DNA from: Streptococcus parasanguinis
Lineage (GTDB): Bacteria; Bacillota; Bacilli; Lactobacillales; Streptococcaceae
Direction of reading: 5' to 3'
DNA length: 64,000 nt
Assembly (NCBI GenBank): GCA_905188195.1
Contig: CAJJKY010000009.1
Coordinates: 34,221 to 98,220 of the forward strand
Under the pieces are notes generated by a model that worked only from the letters and a program-made list of their open reading frames with translations, did no database searches and was not told where the DNA came from. The position numbers and the translations under genes were made by a program. Below, piece after piece: positions 24,994-34,002 of this stretch; position 1 is the first letter of the stretch; each line of letters opens with the position of its first letter.

Positions 24994-25704
24994 CTATTCA
25001 CCTTCTTTCCCTTCGAGCGCCTTAAAATATGCTTCCTCAAAAGATCCAAACTGTTTCAAAATATCTTTTGTAGGAGCATCAATAACAATTTTCCCATTAG
25101 AAATACCAACCAGATGATCTACAGTTAATTCTAACTCACTCATATAATGACTTGTCATTAATACAGTTTTACCTTCATTGACAAAAGACTGCAAAAAATT
25201 GCGTACCCAGCGTATTCCTTCTGGATCTAGTCCATTGATTGGTTCATCTAAAATTAAGATGTCAGGATTTGCTAATAAGGCTGTTGCTAAACCAAGACGT
25301 TGCTTCATTCCTAATGAATAGTCTTTTACTTTTTTATTTTTAGCTTCACTTAACCCCACCAACTCTAAACATTCGTTGCACCTATTTTTGTCAACGCCAC
25401 AAGCCAAGCCAATCCACCGAAGATGCTGAAATCCGGTTCTTGTTGGATAAGGTTGACAACTATCGAGGAATGATCCAACAATACAAAAAGGATTATCCCC
25501 CAATTGAGAGTATTTTTTGCCATCGATCAAAGCCATTCCCATTTGACTATTTTCTAAACCAAGTAAAATTTTAATTAAAGTTGATTTTCCAGATCCATTC
25601 GGTCCAATCAATCCGGTAATCTCACCTTTCTTGGCTTTGAAAGACACGTTTTGAAGGACAATTTTATTATTATATTCCTTATGTAGCTTTTGAATTGTTA
25701 TCAT
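24994..25704 (-). CDS. ABC ATP-binding protein, BcrA/LanF-like
   Basis: 236 residues: Walker A LIGPNGSGKSTLIKIL (about residues 33-48), signature YSLGMKQRLGLA, Walker B ILILDEPINGLDPEG and SHYMSEL with the switch histidine. The LGMKQRLGLA signature is characteristic of BcrA and lantibiotic-immunity ATPases. First gene of a three-gene minus-strand operon whose start region faces the response regulator gene, consistent with direct control by that system. Confidence 0.9.
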   Translation of the reverse strand: MITIQKLHKEYNNKIVLQNVSFKAKKGEITGLIGPNGSGKSTLIKILLGLENSQMGMALIDGKKYSQLGDNPFCIVGSFLDSCQPYPTRTGFQHLRWIGLACGVDKNRCNECLELVGLSEAKNKKVKDYSLGMKQRLGLATALLANPDILILDEPINGLDPEGIRWVRNFLQSFVNEGKTVLMTSHYMSELELTVDHLVGISNGKIVIDAPTKDILKQFGSFEEAYFKALEGKEGE

Positions 25705-25830
25705 TCATTCTTTTTCCTTTCTGACTTTTAGTGAAAATCCATCTTCACTTGGAGCAAGTATAACAGGAGAAAATCAGGAAATTCTCAGAATAATTATTTT
25801 TTTCATTTTCAACAAATTACATTCTAGATT

Positions 25831-25839
25831 TGCTATAAT
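25831..25839 (+). promoter_or_regulatory. Extended -10 promoter of the two-component operon
   Basis: TGCTATAAT, a TG-n extended -10 with a perfect TATAAT (25834-25839), and no good -35 at 17 bp. Ribosome site TTGGAGGAA follows before the ATG at 25863. Confidence 0.65.
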
Positions 25840-25862
25840 ATGCTCATATAATTGGAGGAACT

Positions 25863-26534
25863 ATGAAGTATAAAATTTTAGCCATTGACGATGATGAAAA
25901 AATCTTACGATTAATAGCAAATACATTAAAAGCGAACAACTTTCACGTGGAAACCCGTAAAAATATAGAGGAGATTAGTATCTGTGACTTTACTGGATTC
26001 GATCTAATTTTACTTGACGTCATGATGCCTATTTCTGGTTTAGAAATCTGTCGTTCCATTCGTTCACAAATTGCTACTCCAATCCTATTTCTAACCGCTA
26101 AAGATTTTGAAGAAGATTTACTAAAAGGAATACAAGCCGGAGCTGACGATTACATCACAAAACCATTCAGCATTAAAGAATTGATTGCAAGAATTCAAAT
26201 GCATCTTCGTAGAGAAGAAAGATCTCACGATTCCTCTAAAGAAGAAATGAATGCAGATATAACTTTTTATCGAGATCGTCAAGAAGTTTATTATCAATCA
26301 AAGAGAATATCGCTAACTAAGCGAGAGTTTGATTTACTTTATCTTTTAGCCAAAAATGAAAATCGAATATTTACCATAGAAGAACTTTACAATTACCTTT
26401 ATCCTGTAAGCTCTGACGCTCAACTACGGTCAATCACCGAATATATCTATCAAATTAGACAAAAATTTAAAATTCATCAAATCGATCCAATCAAAACAGT
26501 ATGGGGAGGAGGATACAAATGGAAAAAGAATTGA
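25863..26534 (+). CDS. OmpR-family response regulator
   Basis: 223 residues. Receiver domain residues 1-118 with the acidic pocket IDDDE, the phospho-acceptor in LILLDVMMP (about residue 52), FLTAKD and the conserved Lys in DDYITKPFS. The C-terminal winged helix (about 128-222) has SLTKREFDLLYLLAKN and the recognition part SITEYIYQIRQKF, ending VWGGGYKWKK. Cotranscribed with the kinase, overlapping it by 16 nt. Likely switches on the divergent ABC transporter in response to a peptide antibiotic; this role is inferred from synteny. Confidence 0.95.
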   Translation: MKYKILAIDDDEKILRLIANTLKANNFHVETRKNIEEISICDFTGFDLILLDVMMPISGLEICRSIRSQIATPILFLTAKDFEEDLLKGIQAGADDYITKPFSIKELIARIQMHLRREERSHDSSKEEMNADITFYRDRQEVYYQSKRISLTKREFDLLYLLAKNENRIFTIEELYNYLYPVSSDAQLRSITEYIYQIRQKFKIHQIDPIKTVWGGGYKWKKN

Positions 26535-27592
26535 CAATCAAGCAACTCATTAAGCGTACCTACCTTACAATCATTTGGCAATTTCTTCTATGCCTTATAC
26601 TTTTTTACATAGTTCCAGCTCTTCTATCTTCTGTATCAGGAATTAATGAAAAAAATGCCAATCGCTTTGCTTTATTTTTTAGCGTCAGTTCTTGGATTTA
26701 TCTTTGCATCATTTTAATTGTTATCATTGTAATCAATATTAGACAATTATTAACCAAGATTCAAAAAGAAATGAAGATGGTTTATCATAGCAGTCTATAT
26801 TTCAATAAAAATGACAATCCACCTTTACAGATTAAAGAATTTATTGAAACAAATGATCTGATTGAAAAAATGCAATCTGAAATAAAAAATAGAATTCAAA
26901 ATGAAAAAGATCAAAAAAAAGAACTCATGTTTCAAGTATCTAGCGCCGCACATGATCTTCGTAGCCCTCTAACTGTCATCAGAGGAAATGCTGAATTCTT
27001 GCAATCCACCGAGCAAACACCTCAAGCAATGGAATGTCTAAAAGATCTTGAGCAAGCAAGTATTCAGTTAAACGATTATTTTAACCACTTTATCCAATAC
27101 TCCAAAACCTTTTACGATCAAGATATTCAACTTGAAAACATATCAATTAATCAAGTGACTCATCAATTACAGGAACATATTACTCCTTTACTCCCCAGAG
27201 ATACACAATTTGTTTTTACAAACACAGTAACTCCATCGGCACAAATTGCAATTCATTCCAATCTATTTTTCCGAGCAATCACAAATATTATTACGAATGC
27301 AGTACAACATCAAAAAGAAAATGATGCACAAATCCACCTAACAATTTCACAAGAAAAAAGTCAATTAGTTCTAACTATATGGAATAACCAATCTAGTTTT
27401 TCAAAAAATATATTAGAACATGCTGGAAATCTTTTCTATAAAGATGACCAAGCAAGAACACCTTCTCAAGAAAGTCACTATGGACTTGGTTTATCTTTCG
27501 TGAAACGCGTCATGAAACTTCATAATGGAACGATGCATTTAGAAAATATTAATCATGGTGCCCAAGTCAAGCTAATTATTCCTATTATATAA
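26519..27592 (+). CDS. Sensor histidine kinase
   Basis: 357 residues from the ATG at 26519, preceded by GGAGGAGG. Two N-terminal helices (FLLCLILFYIVPALLSSV and IYLCIILIVIIVINI) flank a short outer loop of about 25 residues, typical of intramembrane-sensing kinases. The phospho-accepting His is in SSAAHDLRSPLTVIRGN (H-box), the N-box is AITNIITNAVQH and the G-box YGLGLSFVKRVMKLHNG. The short loop suggests sensing through the neighbouring transporter or within the membrane, as in antibiotic-peptide detection systems. Confidence 0.93.
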   Translation: MEKELTIKQLIKRTYLTIIWQFLLCLILFYIVPALLSSVSGINEKNANRFALFFSVSSWIYLCIILIVIIVINIRQLLTKIQKEMKMVYHSSLYFNKNDNPPLQIKEFIETNDLIEKMQSEIKNRIQNEKDQKKELMFQVSSAAHDLRSPLTVIRGNAEFLQSTEQTPQAMECLKDLEQASIQLNDYFNHFIQYSKTFYDQDIQLENISINQVTHQLQEHITPLLPRDTQFVFTNTVTPSAQIAIHSNLFFRAITNIITNAVQHQKENDAQIHLTISQEKSQLVLTIWNNQSSFSKNILEHAGNLFYKDDQARTPSQESHYGLGLSFVKRVMKLHNGTMHLENINHGAQVKLIIPII

Positions 27593-27594
27593 AA

Positions 27595-27673
27595 CAAGCC
27601 GAACTCATCAATATGTGTTCGGCTTTCCTTCATTTATAATTTATAAAAAAGACCGGCACTTTTGCCTGTCTTC
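27595..27673. terminator. Two terminators between convergent kinase and CPBP genes
   Basis: GCCGAAC...TGTTCGGC hairpin (about 27598-27624) for the kinase transcript with TTTCC, then a second hairpin, minus-strand AAGACAGGC...GCCGGTCTT followed by TTTTTTAT (about 27646-27672), for the CPBP gene. Confidence 0.7.
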
Positions 27674-27711
27674 GTATTTATCATTATTTCCTATCAGACA
27701 TTTCACATTTA

Positions 27712-28650
27712 TTATTCAACAGCACTTTCATTTCTTTCCCCTAAGAGGTAAACCATCACGACGGATAATAGAAGAACCAGAGTTGTGATGATCGATCCTT
27801 CCGCTCCAAATTCCCCTCCGGTCAACCAGTCAGGTCCTGACCCCATGGTAAAGCTGAAGATAGAGGCATCTGCCCCCGTTCCACTGACTTGAAAACCAAG
27901 GAGATTTCCTTGTACATAGTTCCAAGTCCCGTGTTGGGCGACCACTAGCCAGATGCTATCGGTGTAGATAAGGAGCAGACCAGCTAGCACCCCATCAAGG
28001 ACAATATTCAGTAGAGATATGAAGGTCACTCCTGAATTTCCCAGATGAAGAATGCCAAAGAGACTACTAGAAATCCCGATTGCTAATGGAAGATTGGTTC
28101 TTGCAGCAATCCGAGTCAGTAGCCACCCCCGCGTCGCTACTTCTTCAGTCCCACCTTGGAGGAGCCAAAATGGGAATAAACCTAGAATAAAGAGAATGGG
28201 TTCTAAACTTAATTCATTTAGCTCAAAAGTCCCGATTCCGCACACTTGGTAGACAAGGGCAATGACTCCCATTTGAAGAAGGGAAAGCAAGATCCCCCAA
28301 CCTAGATACTTGAGCCACTTTCTTTTTACAAAGCCTATGCTTGATAAGGAATTCTTCTCTATGACTTTTACCCAAAAAATAAAGAGTAAGAGAATAAATA
28401 CAAAACTGAAGAGCTCATAATAGAGAATATAATGGAAGAAAAACTCTTGAATACTTGCAACCCCATTTCCTGGTGAGAAGAACTCGGTTAGATAACCTAT
28501 TGCAGTCGAAAATGGTCCCACCAATTCACTACTGAGCCATAGTCCCCCTTCTATAAAGAAGGAAGCTAAAAACACATAGAATAGTGTAGAAACCAAAGCT
28601 GACACAGAAGTTTTCGTTTTGATACCCTGAATGATCAACCCTTTCTTCAT
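27712..28650 (-). CDS. CPBP family intramembrane protease (CAAX/Abi-like)
   Basis: 312 residues, about eight helices. The signature is intact: EEVATRGWL (the EExxxR motif) around residue 168, FGILHLGN (second motif with His) and a later AQHGTWNYVQGN. Members are membrane-embedded glutamate-type proteases; in streptococci they often occur beside bacteriocin genes and can confer self-protection, and the neighbouring transporter and kinase fit that, but the role here is inference. Single gene, convergent with the kinase. Confidence 0.85.
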   Translation of the reverse strand: MKKGLIIQGIKTKTSVSALVSTLFYVFLASFFIEGGLWLSSELVGPFSTAIGYLTEFFSPGNGVASIQEFFFHYILYYELFSFVFILLLFIFWVKVIEKNSLSSIGFVKRKWLKYLGWGILLSLLQMGVIALVYQVCGIGTFELNELSLEPILFILGLFPFWLLQGGTEEVATRGWLLTRIAARTNLPLAIGISSSLFGILHLGNSGVTFISLLNIVLDGVLAGLLLIYTDSIWLVVAQHGTWNYVQGNLLGFQVSGTGADASIFSFTMGSGPDWLTGGEFGAEGSIITTLVLLLSVVMVYLLGERNESAVE

Positions 28651-28718
28651 CTAGTAACCTCCATTTATCTGATAGGTCCATTGTAGCAAAGAAAATCCAG
28701 ACCTGCAACACCACCTTA

Positions 28719-28735
28719 TGTCAGAAAATCTGACA
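28719..28735. promoter_or_regulatory. GlnR box upstream of the glutamine transporter
   Basis: TGTCAGAAAATCTGACA fits the GlnR/TnrA consensus TGTNA-N7-TNACA exactly. It lies about 18 bp upstream of the -35 of the glutamine transporter promoter, as expected for GlnR repression under nitrogen excess. Confidence 0.85.
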
Positions 28736-28752
28736 TCGAAAGTTGGTTTTTC

Positions 28753-28781
28753 TTGCTAAACTGATACTTTTCTGATATAAT
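28753..28781 (+). promoter_or_regulatory. Promoter of the glutamine transporter operon
   Basis: -35 TTGCTA (28753-28758), 17-bp spacer, extended -10 TGATATAAT with TATAAT at 28776-28781. Confidence 0.78.
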
Positions 28782-28806
28782 AGCTTTTATAGAAAAACAT
28801 AAGATC

Positions 28807-28844
28807 ATTCATACTCTATTTGGTATGAATGTTTTGTTTTTTTC
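28807..28844 (+). terminator. Terminator hairpin inside the glutamine transporter leader
   Basis: CATTCATAC / GTATGAATG, a perfect 9-bp stem, followed by TTTTGTTTTTTT. It begins about 20 nt after the predicted transcript start and lies about 70 nt before the start codon, so it can only be a conditional or partial terminator of this operon or the end of a small RNA. A downstream CTTTGG / CCAAAG pairing (about 28853-28889) adds further structure. Confidence 0.75.
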
Positions 28845-28913
28845 AGGCCATCCTTTGGTCAATGCACTCATGGGTCAAACACCCAAAGAGAAATGAATTA
28901 AAAGGAGACAGAA

Positions 28914-31097
28914 ATGAAGAAAAAATTACTAGCCTATTTGCTTTTCTTATTTCCACTGGTAGCATTCGCTAGTCATGCTCAGGCTGAAACGATCAAGGTC
29001 GTTTTCGACACAGCTTATGCTCCATTTGAATTTAAAGATTCAGATCAAACCTATAAAGGAATTGACGTAGAAATCTTGGACAAGGTCGCTGAAATCAATG
29101 GCTGGGATTTAGATAAATCCTTCCCTGGATTTGATGCAGCTGTCAATGCTGTCCAAGCTGGTCAAGCAGATGCCATTATGGCCGGAATGACCAAAACAAC
29201 TGAACGTGAAAAAGTCTTCACCATGTCTGATACTTACTACGATACAAAAGTTGTCATTGCGACGAAGAAAGCTGACAAAATCACGAAGTACAGCCAATTG
29301 AAAGGGAAGACCGTCGGTGTCAAAAACGGTACTGCAGCTCAACGCTTCCTCGATAAAAACAAGGACAAGTACGGCTACAAGATCAAGACTTTTGATACAG
29401 GCGATCTCATGTACAACAGTTTGACAGCTGGTGCAGTGGATGCAGTCATGGATGACCAACCCGTCATTCAATATGCCATCCAAAAGGGTCAGGACCTAGC
29501 GATCAATATGGACGGGGAAGCAGTCGGTGGCTTTGCCTTTGGTGTTAAAAAAGGTGGAAATCATGAAAAGTTGATCACTGAATTTAACAAGGCCCTCGCT
29601 CAAATGAAAGCTGATGGAACACTTGATGAGATCATCAAGAAATGGACCGGTGAAAGCCAATCATCAGGGAACAGTGCCGTTCCAGAAACTACTACTCCTG
29701 CTGGTCAAAAAGCAACTCCCAAAAAATCAAAATATAGTATCTCAAGTGATTCTTCCTTTGCACCATTCGTTTTCCAGAATGGGAAAAATAAGTATACAGG
29801 AATCGATATGGATTTGATCAAGGCCATTGCCAAAGACCAAGGATTTACCATTGAAATTGATAACCCTGGATTTGACGCTGCGGTAAGTGATGTCCAATCT
29901 GGTCATGCCCAAGGAATGATCGCAGGGATGACCGTGACCGATGCTCGGAAAGAAACATTTGATTTTTCTGAACCATATTATACTGCTAACTCTATTCTTG
30001 CAGTCCAAAAGGATAGCAAGATTGATTCTTACGATGACTTAAAAGGTAAGACGGTCGGTGTTAAAAACGGAACTGCATCGCAGACCTTCCTTGAAAAGAA
30101 TAAAAAGAAATATGGTTACAAGATCAAAACTTTCTCTGACGGGGCTTCTATGTATGACAGCTTGAATTCTGGTTCTGTCGCTGCTATTATGGATGACGAA
30201 CCGGTTATCAAATATGCCATTAAACAAGGACGTAAATTCAAAACACCTATCGAAGGAACTCCAAGTGGTCAACTAGCATTTGCCGTTAAAAAAGGTGAAA
30301 ATCCTGAATTGATCGAAATGTTCAATAACGGTCTTGCTAACTTGAAGAAAAATGGACAATACCAAAAGATTCTCGATAAATACCTTAAAACAGATAGCAA
30401 ATCAAGTACTTCAAGTACAGCAGCAGATGAAACAACCATCTGGGGCTTGCTTCAAAATAACTACAAACAATTGTTAAGTGGTTTGGGTGTTACTCTTGCC
30501 CTTGCTCTTCTCTCCTTTGCCATCGCTATGGTGATCGGTGTTATCTTTGGAATGTTTAGCGTTAGCCCTTATAAGTGGCTCCGCTGGACAGCAGAAATCT
30601 TTGTCGATGTCATTCGTGGAATCCCACTTATGATCCTTGCTGCCTTCATCTTCTGGGGAATTCCAAACTTGATCGAATCTATCACAGGTCATCAATCCCC
30701 AATCAATGACTTTGTCGCAGGTACCATTGCCCTCTCCCTCAATGCTGCCGCTTATATCGCTGAGATTGTTCGAGGAGGGATTCAAGCAGTTCCAGCTGGT
30801 CAGATGGAAGCCAGTCGAAGCCTTGGGATCTCTTATGGTAAAACCATGCGCAAGATCATCTTGCCTCAAGCGACGAAACTGATGCTTCCAAACTTTGTCA
30901 ACCAATTTGTCATTGCACTAAAAGATACGACCATCGTGTCAGCGATCGGTTTAGTCGAGCTCTTCCAGACTGGTAAGATCATCATCGCTCGAAACTACCA
31001 AAGTTTCAAGATGTATGCCATCCTTGCCGTCTTCTACCTCGTCATCATTACCTTGCTAACACGCTTTGCAAAAAAATTAGAAAAGAAGGTTAACTAA
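28914..31097 (+). CDS. glnP: Glutamine ABC transporter, fused double substrate-binding and permease protein (GlnP type)
   Basis: 727 residues. Signal peptide KKKLLAYLLFLFPLVAFAS with cleavage near HAQA-ET; two tandem substrate-binding domains (about 25-250 and 270-490), each with the pattern APFEFKD/APFVFQN, PGFDAAV, GMT and GKTVGVKNGTA; a Ser-rich linker; then a permease domain (510-727) with five helices and the EAA loop EIVRGGIQAVPAGQMEASRSLGIS. In lactic bacteria this GlnP layout imports glutamine (and glutamate or asparagine) with GlnQ. Preceded by a GlnR box and a leader terminator. The next gene starts in the TAATG overlap. Confidence 0.95.
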   Translation: MKKKLLAYLLFLFPLVAFASHAQAETIKVVFDTAYAPFEFKDSDQTYKGIDVEILDKVAEINGWDLDKSFPGFDAAVNAVQAGQADAIMAGMTKTTEREKVFTMSDTYYDTKVVIATKKADKITKYSQLKGKTVGVKNGTAAQRFLDKNKDKYGYKIKTFDTGDLMYNSLTAGAVDAVMDDQPVIQYAIQKGQDLAINMDGEAVGGFAFGVKKGGNHEKLITEFNKALAQMKADGTLDEIIKKWTGESQSSGNSAVPETTTPAGQKATPKKSKYSISSDSSFAPFVFQNGKNKYTGIDMDLIKAIAKDQGFTIEIDNPGFDAAVSDVQSGHAQGMIAGMTVTDARKETFDFSEPYYTANSILAVQKDSKIDSYDDLKGKTVGVKNGTASQTFLEKNKKKYGYKIKTFSDGASMYDSLNSGSVAAIMDDEPVIKYAIKQGRKFKTPIEGTPSGQLAFAVKKGENPELIEMFNNGLANLKKNGQYQKILDKYLKTDSKSSTSSTAADETTIWGLLQNNYKQLLSGLGVTLALALLSFAIAMVIGVIFGMFSVSPYKWLRWTAEIFVDVIRGIPLMILAAFIFWGIPNLIESITGHQSPINDFVAGTIALSLNAAAYIAEIVRGGIQAVPAGQMEASRSLGISYGKTMRKIILPQATKLMLPNFVNQFVIALKDTTIVSAIGLVELFQTGKIIIARNYQSFKMYAILAVFYLVIITLLTRFAKKLEKKVN

Positions 31098-31837
31098 TGG
31101 CTAAATTAAAAATTGATGTCCATGACCTCCACAAATACTATGGTGAAAATGAGGTCTTAAAAGGCATCTCAACAAAATTCTACGAAGGGGATGTGGTCTG
31201 TATTATCGGACCGTCCGGTTCTGGTAAATCGACCTTCCTTCGTAGTCTCAATCTCCTCGAAGAAGTTACAAAAGGTCAAATTACCGTAAATGGATATGAT
31301 CTAACCGATCCAAAAACCAATGTTGATTTGGTCCGTGAAAATATCGGGATGGTTTTCCAACACTTCAACCTTTTCCCTCACATGAGCGTCCTTGAAAACA
31401 TTATGTTTGCGCCAGTAGAGCACAAATTGATGACCCGTGAAGAAGCTCAAAAAGTCGGGATGGAATTATTGGAAAAAGTTGGACTCGCGGATAAAGCCGA
31501 TGCCAATCCAAATAGTCTTTCCGGTGGTCAAAAACAACGTGTGGCCATTGCCCGTGGACTCGCCATGAATCCAGATATTATGCTCTTTGACGAACCTACT
31601 TCTGCCCTTGACCCTGAGATGGTCGGAGATGTATTGAACGTTATGAAAGAGTTGGCAGAGCAAGGTATGACCATGATCATCGTTACCCACGAGATGGGAT
31701 TTGCTCGCCAAGTAGCCAACCGCGTCATCTTCACCGCAGATGGTGAATTCCTCGAAGACGGCAAACCAGACCAAATCTTCGACAACCCACAACACCCACG
31801 TTTGAAAGAATTCTTAGATAAGGTTCTAAACGTTTAA
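31097..31837 (+). CDS. glnQ: Glutamine ABC transporter ATP-binding protein
   Basis: 246 residues. Walker A IGPSGSGKSTFLRSL, Q-loop VFQHFNLFPHM, signature NSLSGGQKQRVAIARGL, Walker B IMLFDEPTSALDPEM and the switch histidine VTHEMGFA, all characteristic of the polar-amino-acid subfamily. Coupled to the GlnP gene through the one-base stop/start overlap. Powers the fused permease in front of it. Confidence 0.96.
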   Translation: MAKLKIDVHDLHKYYGENEVLKGISTKFYEGDVVCIIGPSGSGKSTFLRSLNLLEEVTKGQITVNGYDLTDPKTNVDLVRENIGMVFQHFNLFPHMSVLENIMFAPVEHKLMTREEAQKVGMELLEKVGLADKADANPNSLSGGQKQRVAIARGLAMNPDIMLFDEPTSALDPEMVGDVLNVMKELAEQGMTMIIVTHEMGFARQVANRVIFTADGEFLEDGKPDQIFDNPQHPRLKEFLDKVLNV

Positions 31838-31866
31838 AAAGATAAACTAACGAGTGGTTTTTGAGG

Positions 31867-31930
31867 CATCTAGCAAAATTGCTAGATGTTTTTTTTAGAC
31901 TAAAAAAGCATTTTCAAACCTGAAAATGCT
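31867..31930 (+). terminator. Double terminator after glnQ
   Basis: First hairpin CATCTAGCA / TGCTAGATG (31867-31888) with a T8 run; second AGCATTTTCA / TGAAAATGCT (31907-31930). Both reappear in the same order at 32191-32252, on the far side of repeat A copy 2. Confidence 0.85.
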
Positions 31931-32028
31931 TAGAATGTGGACTAACTATTTTAAAATAAAATAAGTAAAGCGTTTCTAAAAGGAACAACAATGATTTTCA
32001 ATTTTTAAAATTAATCAAGAAAATATTG

Positions 32029-32164
32029 AAACTTTCCGCCGTGAGAAAAGTGCTAGAAATACTATTGTTTCTAGCACTCGGGAGTTTTGGAACCTTAGGT
32101 CCAAAACTAAGTCATGGTACTTCGAAGAAGTTCGCTGACGTCCGTACTCACCTAAGGAAAGTTT
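32029..32164 (+). repeat. Structured repeat A, copy 2
   Basis: 136 nt, same length as copy 3 (59759-59894) with about 14 differences by eye. Outer stem AAACTTTCC / GGAAAGTTT plus GTGAG / CTCAC; helix 2 AGTGCTAGAAA / TTTCTAGCACT; helix 3 GTTTTGG / CCAAAAC with a bulged A and ACC/GGT; helix 4 ACTTC / GAAGT. About 90 nt of AT-rich sequence upstream (31940-32028) also resembles the same flank of copy 3. Together with the duplicated terminators this explains the 422-bp gap between glnQ and the convergent exporter gene. Confidence 0.88.
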
Positions 32165-32190
32165 CTATTATTTAATTTTCCTAAATCTGA

Positions 32191-32252
32191 CATCTAGCAG
32201 TTTGCTAGATGTTTTTTTGTACAAAAAAAGCATTTCCAAACTTGAAAATGCT
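32191..32252. terminator. Second copy of the double terminator
   Basis: CATCTAGCA / TGCTAGATG with TTTTTTT, then AGCATTT / AAATGCT with A and T runs on both sides. Near-duplicate of 31867-31930; on the minus strand it ends the convergent ABC exporter operon. Confidence 0.8.
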
Positions 32253-32259
32253 TTTTATC

Positions 32260-34002
32260 CTAACTAATCTGTTGCTGTGCTGTTTGCATCTTATAATAGA
32301 CACCTTGTGCTTGCATCAGCTCTTCGTGAGTCCCATGCTCGACAATATCGCCATCCACCATGACGAGGATCATATCCGCATTTTGAATGGTCGATAAGCG
32401 GTGGGCAATGATAAAGCTGGTCCGTCCCTTCATGAGCTGATGAAAGGCATCTTGAATCAAGACCTCCGTCCGAGTATCGATGGACGATGTCGCCTCATCC
32501 AAGATCAAAATCTTAGGAACGGAAAGGAAAACACGCGCAATCGTTAAGAGTTGGCGTTGCCCTTGGGACAAAGACTCTCCAGCATCTGACAGATACGTAT
32601 CATACCCTTGTGGCAACTGCCGAATAAAGAAATCTGCATTAGCCGCTTTTGCTGCTTTTATTACTTCATCCCTAGTCGCATCTGGTCGAGAAAAAGCAAT
32701 ATTTTCATGAATGGTCCCAACCTTAAGCCAGGTTTCTTGAAGAACCATGCCAAACTGTTGACGGTAGGAAGCACGGGTATAATTCGTAATCGGCACTCCA
32801 TCAATCGTAATCATCCCAGAGTTAACAGGATAAAAACGCATGAGCAGATTAATCAAGGTCGACTTTCCCGCTCCAGTAGGCCCTACAATAGCAACCTTAC
32901 TAGCAGCTGGGACTTGAATGGTTAAATCCTTGATCAAAGTCCGCCCTATATCATAACCAAATGTGACGTGCTCAAACCCAATCGCCCCTTTGACATCCTG
33001 AGTTTCCAGAACCTCATGTCCTGTTTCCTCGATCTCAGCTTGATCCAAGACACTATATAAGCGCTCTGCGCAAGCTAATGCACTCTGTAATTCAGATAAG
33101 ACAGAGGAGATGTCATTAAAGGGCTTGGTGTATTGGTTGACATAGTTGAGGAAGGTCACCAATTGCCCCACAGTAAAGTGGGATCCCGAAATAATACGAA
33201 CCGCACCAAATCCAGCTACTACTGCATAAATCAAGGCATTCACAAATCGAGTCGCAGGATTGACGGTCGAAGAATAAAAGACAGCAGATTGGGAGTAATT
33301 GGCATAGTTTTCATTCGTCTCTTTAAAGGTCGCACGGAATTGATCCTGAGCATTAAAGGACTGGATCAAACTTTCCTGGGTCAAAGACTCTTCGATCAAC
33401 TGAGTTTGCAGGCCACGCGCCTTGGTCTGCTCTTGGAAAAGCGTATAAGAACGCTTGGCAATAAAACGAGCAATCAAAAGAGACAAAGGAGTCAAGACCA
33501 GAACCGCTACCATCATGAAGAAATCCAATTCTGCCATGGTCACAATGGTCACAAGAATGGTTAAGAGCCCTACAAAGAATTGGTTAAAGACCATGAGAAG
33601 ACCGCTATTGAGTTGCTCTACATCGGTCGTGAGACGACTGACGAAGTCACCACTCCCTTGTTTATCCAGATAAGACAAGGGCAATCGATGCACTTTTTCC
33701 ATGACTTCTGCTCTTAGGGTTAGGCTAAACCGATAGACCAATTGATTGTAGAGAAGGGGATTGATCCATTGGATCAAGGTATTCGCCACAATGATGAGAA
33801 CCATCTGAATCAAAACGGGCAATAAGACCTTCATCCCTTGAGGATTAATGACCAAGTCAACCGCATGTCCGATCAAGATGGGTAACCAAACCGTTAAGGC
33901 GACTTGAACGATGGTACCGATACTGGCTAGAATCAGGAGACCGGGGTGGTGAGCAAAATCTCTAAACAGACGTTTTAAATAACTAGAACGTTTTTGACTC
34001 AT
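32260..34002 (-). CDS. Heterodimeric ABC exporter, catalytic-site subunit
   Basis: 580 residues. Six-helix exporter domain (about 1-320) then an ATPase domain: Walker A VGPTGAGKSTLINLL, signature ESLSQGQRQLLTIA, Walker B ILILDEATSSID with the catalytic Glu, and IIAHRLSTIQ with the switch His. It overlaps the partner gene by 4 nt. Partner has a degenerate site, so the two make a heterodimeric multidrug-type exporter (LmrCD/BmrCD class). Cargo cannot be read from sequence. Confidence 0.93.
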   Translation of the reverse strand: MSQKRSSYLKRLFRDFAHHPGLLILASIGTIVQVALTVWLPILIGHAVDLVINPQGMKVLLPVLIQMVLIIVANTLIQWINPLLYNQLVYRFSLTLRAEVMEKVHRLPLSYLDKQGSGDFVSRLTTDVEQLNSGLLMVFNQFFVGLLTILVTIVTMAELDFFMMVAVLVLTPLSLLIARFIAKRSYTLFQEQTKARGLQTQLIEESLTQESLIQSFNAQDQFRATFKETNENYANYSQSAVFYSSTVNPATRFVNALIYAVVAGFGAVRIISGSHFTVGQLVTFLNYVNQYTKPFNDISSVLSELQSALACAERLYSVLDQAEIEETGHEVLETQDVKGAIGFEHVTFGYDIGRTLIKDLTIQVPAASKVAIVGPTGAGKSTLINLLMRFYPVNSGMITIDGVPITNYTRASYRQQFGMVLQETWLKVGTIHENIAFSRPDATRDEVIKAAKAANADFFIRQLPQGYDTYLSDAGESLSQGQRQLLTIARVFLSVPKILILDEATSSIDTRTEVLIQDAFHQLMKGRTSFIIAHRLSTIQNADMILVMVDGDIVEHGTHEELMQAQGVYYKMQTAQQQIS

